Source: Megaustenia siamemsis (Eukaryota > Mollusca > Gastropoda > Stylommatophora > Ariophantidae). Taken from it: DNA of 64,000 bases. Shown in pieces: positions 56,630 to 64,000 of the stretch (its first letter is position 1; each line of letters opens with the position of its first letter). The translations under genes were made by a program, and so were the position numbers. The stretch is from NCBI GenBank assembly GCA_032433765.1, contig JAVIAB010000046.1, positions 58,804,000-58,867,999 of the forward strand, in the 5' to 3' direction. A model generated the notes under the pieces. That model did not search any database. It was not told where the DNA came from and saw only the letters and a list, made by a program, of their open reading frames with translations.

Positions 56630-57318
56630 TTTGCCACTCACTCATGATGTTAACCTCACTGACATCATGGCTGGGAGTCATGCCAACTTAACACCCTATA
56701 ATATTATTTTGCCACTCACTCATGATGTTAACCTCACTGACATCATGGCTGTGAGTCATGCCAACCTAACATCCTATAATATTATTTTGCCACTCACTCA
56801 TGATGTTAACCTCACTGACATCATGGCTGTGAGTCATGTCAACCTAACTTCCTATAATATTGTTTCACCACTCACTCATGGTGTTAACCTCACTGACATC
56901 ATGGCTGGGAGTCATGCCAACCTAACTTCCTATAATATTGTTTCACCACTCACTCATGGTGTTAACCTCACTGACACCTTGGTTGGGAGTCATGCCAACC
57001 TAACTTCCTATAATATTGTTTCACCACTCACTCATGATGTTAACCTCACTGACATCATGGCTGGGAGTCATGCCAACCTAACTTCCTATAATATTGTTTC
57101 ACCACTCACTCATGATGTTAACCTCACTGACATCATGGCTGGGAGTCATGTCAACCTAACTTCCTATAATATTGTTTCACCACTCACTCATGGTGTTAAC
57201 CTCACTGACATCATGGCTGGGAGTCATGCCAACCTAACTTCCTATAATATTGTTTCACCACTCACTCATGGTGTTAACCTCACTGACACCTTGGATGGGA
57301 GTCATGCCCTACAAAGTG
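56630..57318. repeat. 78-bp minisatellite, about 9 copies
   Basis: Unit of 26 codons (HANLTSYNIVSPLTHGVNLT plus DIMAGS). The frame is open only because 78 is divisible by three. Two subfamilies occur (ATTATTTTGCC and ATTGTTTCACC). Confidence 0.95.
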
Positions 57319-57907
57319 AGAACCACCGATTAAAACCTAGTTTTGTTACAACCGGAACCAGTAGTAGGGAGCTGTCTAGACAGCAGACAACGAACTCACC
57401 AGAAAACAGCCAATTCTATCCACCATGTCTGTACCCACAATGTGCTGCCAAATACGCCCGTTTACATTTATATATCCCCGCATGTGCAACTGATAGCCCA
57501 TGTTTTCGGTAAACGGGCGTGCCCTATCAGACGGGATCAAACTCTTGTTAGCAATTTACAGAAGCCACGCGCGGTCAAAGTTCACAGACGAACAGTCAGG
57601 AATAAAAGGGTAAAGAAGACAGAGGAAGAAATACAAATCTCCTGCATTGTACGTGTTTTTTGTTTGACGTGTTAGCTTGATAAGCGTTGAAGAACCACTG
57701 CAACGTTTGTTTAATGTCTGGGATCTGCAAGGCTGGAGACTGAGGTATGATCACGAAATGTTTGGGTTAAAATTGTGTACATCACCCCGAGGGCCTGAGT
57801 CAGTGAGGTCCTAAGCTAAACGAAACTTTGAGGCGGCCCTTCACCTGCGCCAGGTGAACACAAGAAGATATCACAAAACTTGAAATCTTAGACAGGGTGG
57901 AGGAAGT
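57319..57907. other. Unassigned stretch with a short inverted repeat
   Basis: ACGCCCGTTTAC at 57454-57465 is exactly inverted as GTAAACGGGCGT at 57509-57520. The ORFs here (56631- and 57343-starting tails) have no recognised motif. Confidence 0.4.
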
Positions 57908-58165
57908 TGGGAGCCGCGATAGCTTAGTGGTTAGTGAACTGGACTACAAAGGACAAGAGATAGGTTTCAATCCCAACCGACTGCTTTCGGTTCACCCACC
58001 CTTTAATGGGTGCCGGATTTTTTTTCTGGGAAAGTAAAGCGGCACGGGCGTAATACCGACCACGTTACCCCAAAAACCATGTGCTGAATGTCTGTAAAAT
58101 TTATGGTCACTAAGTCTATTTCCATATACGTCACTTGGCGTGACGGGGGTACTTGACTGTTTTAC
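57908..58165 (+). mobile_element. SINE family S1, full copy with tRNA-related head
   Basis: The head has A box TAGCTTAGTGG and B box GGTTTCAATCCC (pol III elements), then GGTTCACCCACC, a T run, and the body TAATACCGACCACGTTACCC, TGTAAAATTTATGGTCACTA, CACTTGGCGTGACGGGGG. Body copies lie at 16994 and 21646. Confidence 0.88.
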
Positions 58166-58353
58166 TTGTTCATATAATTAACGCCTGCATCATCAGTATC
58201 CTTTTATATGACAGCGAATCATGGACAACGAGTGCAAAGCAAGTGAGAAGACTAAATCCATTCCATATGCGATGTCAGCGCTGTATTCTTGATGTCACCA
58301 GGAAGGACGAGGTGACCGGAACGGGCCCTCACATGCCTCCTGAACATCTACAC
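58166..58353 (+). mobile_element. LINE family J, fragment left of hAT-like insertion
   Basis: Reads INACIISILLYDSESWTTSA, RRLNPFHMRCQRCILDVTRK. This is the LINE signature 'aciistLLYgsEsWt--ak---rLn-FHmrClRrIL'. It is cut at 58353 and resumes at 59317. Confidence 0.88.
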
Positions 58354-58559
58354 CAGGTGTAGGCAACCTTCCACTTTCTGATGGCCTAATTTGCATTCAC
58401 AAGAGATTATAGTGTATAAATCTTAGTGATGGAGAGTAGAAGACAGAAAAGAGAGTGGAATGAAGGGGATTGGTGAGACAGAAAAGGGGGAGACGGGAGA
58501 GAAAATTCAACAATAAATTATGAATAGAAAGCTTACCAGTTAGGGATACTAATGAGTAT

Positions 58560-58930
58560 TTATGTGTTACATGTTATTGATTGTTTTTTATTTGTTACAT
58601 ATTATTGATAGTTTTTGTTTTGTTACATGTTATTGATTGTTTTTGTTTTGTTACATGTTATTGATAGTTTTTGTTTTGTTACATGTTATTGATTGTTTTT
58701 GTTTTGTTACATGTTATTGATTGTTTTTGTTTTGTTACATATTATTGATAGTTTTTGTTTTGTTACATGTTATTGATTGTTTTTGTTTTGTTACATGTTA
58801 TTGATTGTTTTTGTTTCGTTACATGTTATTGATTGTTTTTGTTTTGTTACATGTTATTGATTGTTTTTGTTTTGTTACATGTTATTGATTGTTTTTGTTT
58901 TGTTACATGTTATTGATTGTTTTTGTTTTG
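58560..58930. repeat. 28-bp minisatellite, 13 copies, inside the hAT-like element
   Basis: Unit GTTACATGTTATTGATTGTT plus TTTGTTTT, with ATAGTTTTTG variants. Confidence 0.96.
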
Positions 58931-59255
58931 CTCATGAAAGGGAGTGGGTTCACATTTTTACATCAAACTATGAGGATCCTCCCATGCGTTACCGGGGGCC
59001 TCATTATGTGGAAGTAAAGAATAGTGACACTGTGACCTTCCAGGCATGTCGTAAGAGGCATCTAAGGAGGTTGATCGATGGCTTGACAAGCTGTCATTGT
59101 AAAAAGTATTGTTATGGAAATAGAGCCATAGATTATAGAAGCAGTGATCTCTGCAATATGTGCCATTTTGGCACGCAAGGTTTCTGTTTTTGAGATTGTG
59201 GTTCTGCCCTATGTGCCGTCTTCGGCTCGAAAGGACAATAGATAGATAGATAAGG
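58931..59255 (+). mobile_element. Repeat S3, longest copy
   Basis: The last 130 bp match 5513 and 35631 and end in GATAGATAGATA. The preceding approximately 190 bp (CTCATGAAAGGGAGTGGGTT onward) may be its 5' part or hAT sequence. Confidence 0.7.
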
Positions 59256-59316
59256 ATCGGTCAAAATATCTTGGCGGGCCAATTCTGGCCAGCGGGCCGT
59301 GTGTTGTCTACCTCTG

Positions 59317-59600
59317 ATCTACAAGCGGTTCAAACAACGTATGTCACGCTTCCTTTGCCATTTACATCGCATGAAAGATGGCCACATAGAAAAAGATATA
59401 CTTTATGGTCAACTAGGAGATGGCAAATGAACAAGGAGGGGTGTGGGGGCGAACATAACATGAAGATTCGAACATAAACCCTGCAGCCTGGGAAGACATA
59501 GCTGCAGACCGCAATCTTTGGAGACACACTCTAAAGCTCCAACTCAAACAAGAAGCAGACAGATTCATAGACAACGAGAATACACGGGGAAAGACAAGAA
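59317..59600 (+). mobile_element. LINE family J, fragment right of hAT-like insertion
   Basis: Continues the ORF: KRFKQRMSRFLCHLHRMKDG, HIEKDILYGQLGDGK, then a degenerate 'W-d-A-dRn-WR' tail. This is the 'RlG-H--RM-dGriPKdiLYGeL--G' LINE C-terminus. Confidence 0.85.
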
Positions 59601-59639
59601 AAAAATAACATTTCCTAGATGTGCTATAGTCAACTATGA

Positions 59640-59703
59640 ATGACGGAGGCAACTACCATTACAACTATCACTGTCATTACCACTACTAATTCCACTACAA
59701 CTA

Positions 59704-59743
<40 letters not shown>

Positions 59744-62330
59744 CACTACTACTACCACCACAACAACTACTATTACTACCACTACTACTATCCTTACTAC
59801 TACCACTACTTCTACCATTTCTACCATTACTACCACTACTACTACCATTACTACCATTACTACCACTACTACTACCATTTCTACCATTACTACCACAACT
59901 ACTACCATTTCTACCATTACTACCACTACTACTACCATTACTACCATTACTACCACTACTACTACCATTTCTACCATTACTACCACTACTACTACCATTA
60001 CTACCATTACTACCACTACTACTACCATTTCTACCATTACTACCACTACTACACCCTCACAACTACTACTACTACCACTACTACTACCATTTCTACCATT
60101 ACTACCACTACTACAACCACCACAACAACTACTACTACTACCACTACTACTATCCTTACTACTACCACTACTTCTACCATTTCTACCATTACTACCACTA
60201 CTACTACCATTACTACCATTACTACCACTACTACTACCATTTCTACCATTACTACCACTACTACTACCATTTCTACCATTACTACCACTACTACTACCAT
60301 TTCTACCATTACTACCACTACTACTACCATTACTACCACTACTACTACCATTTCTACCATTACTACCACTACTACAACCACCACAACAACTACTACTACT
60401 ACCACTACTACTACTACCATTTCTACCATTACTACCACTACTACAACCACCACATCAACTACTACTACTACCACTACTACTACCATATCTACCATTACTA
60501 CCACTACTACAACCACCACAACAACTACTACTACTACCACTACTACTACGATTTCTACCATTACTACAACTACTACAACCACCACAACAACTACTACTAC
60601 TACCACTACTACTATCCTTACTACTACCACTACTACTACCATTTCTACCATTACTACCACTACTACAACCACCACAACAACTACTACTACTACCACTACT
60701 ACTATCCTTACTACTACCACTACTACTACCATTTCTACCATTACTACCACTACTACAACAACCACAACAACTACTACTACTACCACTATTACTATCCTTA
60801 CTACTACCACTACTACTACCATTTCTACCATTACTACCACTACTACAACCACCACAACAACTACTACTACTACCACTACTACTATCCTTACTACTACCAC
60901 TACTTCTACCATTTCTACCATTACTACCACTACTACTACCATTACTACCATTACTACCACTACTACTACCATTTCTACCATTACTACCACTACTACTACC
61001 ATTTCTACCATTACTACCACTACTACTACCATTTCTACCATTACTACCACTACTACTACCATTACTACCATTACTACCACTACTACTACCATTTCTACCA
61101 TTACTACCACTACTACACCCTCACAACTACTACTACTACCACTACTACTACCATTTCTACCATTACTACCACTACTACAACCACCACAACAACTACTACT
61201 ACTACTACCACTACTACTATCCTTACTACTACCACTACTTCTACCATTTCTACCATTACTACCACTACTACTACCACTACTACTACCATTACTACTATTA
61301 CTACCACTACTACTACCATTTCTACCATTACTACCACTACTACTACCACCATTTCTACCATTACTACCACTACTACTACCATTTCTACCATTACTACCAC
61401 TACTACTACCATTACTACCACTACTACTACCATTTCTACCATTACTACCACTACTACAACCACCACAACAACTACTACTACTACCACTACTACTACCATT
61501 TCTACCATTACTACCACTACTGCAACCACCACATCAACTACTACCACTACTACTACCATTTCTACCATTACTACCACTACTACAACCACCACAACAACTA
61601 CTACTACTACCACTACTACTACCATTTCTACCATTACTACCACTACTACAACCACCACAACAACTACTACTACTACCACTACTACTATCCTTACTACTAC
61701 CACTACTACTACCATTTCTACCATTACTACCACTACTACAACCACCACAACAACTACTACTACTACCACTACTACTATCCTTACTACTACCACTACTACT
61801 ACCATTTCTACCATTACTACCACTACTACAACCACCACAACAACTACTACTACTACCACTACTACTATCCTTACTACTACCACTACTACTACCATTTCTA
61901 CCATTACTACCACTACTACAACCACCACAACAACTACTACTACTACCACTACTACTACCATTTCTACCATTACTACCACTACTACAACCACCACAACAAC
62001 TACTACTACTACCATTACTTCTACCATTACTACTTCTACTACTACATCTACCACTATTAATATCACTACCATTACCACTACCACTAGTACTGTCACTACC
62101 ACTATTACCACCACTAACACTACTATCACTATCACTATTACTACTACTACTACTACTACTACCACCACTACCACTGCTATCACCTCTACCTCTACCACTA
62201 CTACTACTACTATTACAAATACTAAAACTACTACCAAAACTACAAACTACTACTACAACTACTACTTCTACACTACTACTACTACTTTTACTATTACTAC
62301 TACTACTAATTACATATATTGATAATTCCA
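59640..62330. repeat. 2.7-kb trinucleotide-derived array (ACT/ACC/ATT), almost G-free on plus
   Basis: Built from ACTACTACC and ATTTCTACCATTACTACC blocks plus a longer module with ACAACCACCACAACAACTAC and TATCCTTACTACTACC. The modules recur as higher-order units of roughly 90-120 bp. Past 62030 it decays to simple ACT/ATC repeats. The 806-codon ORF is an artefact. Confidence 0.97.
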
Positions 62331-62422
62331 AAATTTTAGCAATGAAAACTTCGACATTTGTTGAGGTAGTAATGATAGAAAGTGGCACTAAATCACTTTT
62401 GTAAACAACTATAGCACAAAAT

Positions 62423-63144
62423 GAAGAATGAATTCACAACAGCTAGGACTAAAGATTAATAGAGATAAGACCAACATTATGAGAATTAATGCAGTTGGCA
62501 ATAACCAAATAAAACTAGGAGAAATACCTCTACTAGACGTACAATCTTACATATATCTGGGCAGTAATATAGATAAAGAGGGAGGAACAGAAAATGATAC
62601 CAAAATAAGGATATCAAAAACAAGAGGAGCTTTCGTTGCACTGGGAAACATATGGAAATCTAAAGAAATTAGGCTAAATACACAAATAAAAATTGTCAAC
62701 TCAAATGTTAAGTCGGTCCTATTATATGGCTGTGAAACATGGAGAATAACAAAATTGACAATCACGAAGGTACAGACTTTCATTAATGGATGCTTGCGCA
62801 GAATAAAGGGATGGAAATGGCAGGACAGAGTCACTAACGTGTAATTATAGAAATGTACCGGTCAAATACCAGTGGATAAAGAGATACAGCGAAGACGATG
62901 GCGATGGATAGGACACACACTACGGAAGCCAACTGAGAGTATTACACAACAGGCCCTTTTTTGGAATCCCCAGGGGAAAAGACAAAGAGGAAGACCAGGG
63001 AATTCTTGGAGAAGACAGATCGAAGCAGAGATGAAGATGATGGGGAAGACATGGAATGATCTTAAAAGAATTGCAAAAAACAGAACGACTTGGAAAGTGT
63101 TTATTGAAGACCTATGCTCCACTGGGAGCTAAAAGGTAGAAGAG
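62423..63144 (+). mobile_element. LINE family H, 722-bp insertion in a 63-bp array
   Basis: Reads NSQQLGLKINRDKTNIMRIN, YIYLGSNIDKEGGTENDTK, VLLYGCETWRITK, then after a frame break RRRWRWIGHTLRKPTESITQ, NPQGKRQRGRPGNSWRRQIE and KRIAKNRTTWKVFIEDLCST, stop. The 12-bp TSD ATAGCACAAAAT lies at 62411-62422 and 63145-63156. The left flank is a diverged unit of the array to its right. Confidence 0.93.
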
Positions 63145-63156
63145 ATAGCACAAAAT

Positions 63157-63432
63157 AAATCCACCTCACAGAAAGAAAGTGGAACTTAATCACTTTTCTA
63201 AACAACTAGACAACAGAATAAATCCACCTCACAGAAAGAAAGTGGAACTAAATCACTTTTCTAAACAACTAGACAACAGAATAAATCCACCTCACAGAAA
63301 GAAAGTGGAACTTAATCACTTTTCTAAACAACTAGACAACATAATAAATCCACATCACAGAAAGAAAGTGGAACTAAATCACTTTTCTAAACAACTAGAC
63401 AACAGAATAAATCCACATCACAGAAAGAAAGA
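63157..63432. repeat. 63-bp minisatellite, about 4.4 copies
   Basis: Units contain AATAAATCCACCTCACAGAA and AGAAAGTGGAACTTAATCAC. A partial unit lies left of LINE H at about 62378-62412. Confidence 0.95.
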
Positions 63433-64000
63433 AATCACCAAGGTCAACCTGAATCTGTCATGGCTGAAACAAGCCAGAAACCTCAAACGTCCTGGCACAA
63501 CAAGTCACTTATGGAAGATACGGTTCTGACATTGAACACAAAAATAGGAACTGACAAGTCCAGAACAGCATTCCTTGAAATGCAAGGCATTTCCTTTTAG
63601 CAAATCTCTCTTCATAAATATAACATTGTCTTTGGTTCGGTGGATCTCGAACCTTTTGATACACACGACTCCATTTCCTTGCTGATCATATACCGGAGGT
63701 GTTTTCATCTACAATCATATAAGTGGGTAACCTCTGATATCCCGATAGGATATATAAGAAGACAAATGAGCACAGAATTAACGCAGTCCTGGAGAAACTC
63801 GTATATGAACCAACAGATAAGAAGCCATTGGGGATTATGTCATTGTATGATTTACAAACACTGAGTTGGTACACGACAGAAGCCTCCACGCGACGTCCTT
63901 AGTTTTGGTGGTACCCCAGGGAGCTACGACGTACATGTTGGGGACCACATCTTTATATTAATAAGTGTAAGATAGTCTCTGTCAATAAATGTAAGATGGC
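63433..64000. other. Unassigned end of window
   Basis: No LINE motif, array or semaphorin exon recognised. Short ORFs (63640 plus, 63505 minus, 63686 minus) overlap one another and have no supporting signal. Confidence 0.45.

Larger units (their letters stand above)
58354..59316. mobile_element. hAT-like non-autonomous DNA transposon, 963 bp
   Basis: Left end CAGGTGTAGGCAAC. The right end, reverse complemented, is CAGAGGTAGACAACACACGG followed by CCCGCTGGCC, the familiar hAT-type end. The 8-bp flanks are ATCTACAC (58346-58353) and ATCTACAA (59317-59324), fitting a hAT target duplication with one change. It has no transposase and contains a 28-bp array and an S3 repeat. Confidence 0.8.

Noticed and set aside
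59640..62060. 806-codon ORF of Thr/Leu/Tyr-rich repeats
   Set aside because: Frame-shifting readout of an ACT/ACC array. It changes residue type with each frame slip and has no domain.

Overview
The window is eukaryotic nuclear DNA, most likely from a mollusc and probably a gastropod. That guess is an inference from a split gene with GT-AG introns, 5'-truncated non-LTR retrotransposons (LINEs) of lophotrochozoan style, tRNA-headed SINEs and very heavy minisatellite content. It holds no operons, no prokaryotic genes and no CRISPR array. By my hand count, about half of the 64 kb lies in more than 30 tandem arrays.

The only confidently identified host gene is a semaphorin on the minus strand. 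Ten coding exons between 51493 and 5244 join in frame with compatible splice phases into about 427 residues. They cover nearly all of a Sema domain: the CGTNAF block, an N-glycosylation-rich segment, the LNEPNFVSS block, the RVARVCK micro-exon and the ARLNCS block. The order and wording fit class 5 semaphorins best, because there is no PRPGxC motif before the last third. Class 1 or 2 is less likely. The 5' exons (signal peptide) lie beyond the right edge. The PSI, TSP1, transmembrane and 3' exons lie beyond the left edge. About 1.3 kb of coding sequence is spread over 46 kb because the introns are filled with arrays and retroposons.

Layout by plus coordinate. 1-5.2k: LINE ends and three minisatellites. 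5.2k: exon 10. 5.6-12.6k: LINE family F with a 27-bp internal array, then LINE E with a 4.5-kb 48-bp internal array and an 18-bp array at its end. 12.6k: exon 9. 12.9-20.1k: nested LINEs with readable target-site duplications (TSDs). 20-22k: arrays around a LINE F copy. 22.1k and 25.0k: exons 8 and 7, with arrays on both sides or close by. 25.2-29.9k: LINE B, D, E and C copies and a second LINE E-derived array. 30.1k: the 33-nt micro-exon 6. 31.2-34.6k: a 49-bp array that repeats the 3' end and 5' splice site of exon 5, split by a 1.6-kb insert with a cysteine-rich ORF. 35-37k: exons 4 and 3. 37.6-44k: arrays, a LINE A copy with an 87-bp in-frame internal array, and LINE A. 44.1k: exon 2. 44.2-51.4k: arrays. 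51.4k: exon 1. 51.5-64k: arrays, LINEs A, B, J and H, a hAT-like element and SINEs.

Mobile-element families are lettered locally. A, B, C, E, F, H, I and J are LINE families recognised by RT or C-terminal ORF2 motifs. D is a LINE with an RNase H domain and a tail of AACTCAAT repeats. S1 and T2 are tRNA-headed SINEs. S3 is a short repeat with a GATA tail.

Two patterns stand out. Several arrays are expansions of short segments from LINE ORF 3' ends. Arrays also crowd the exon borders of the semaphorin gene, in one case duplicating a functional-looking 5' splice site dozens of times.
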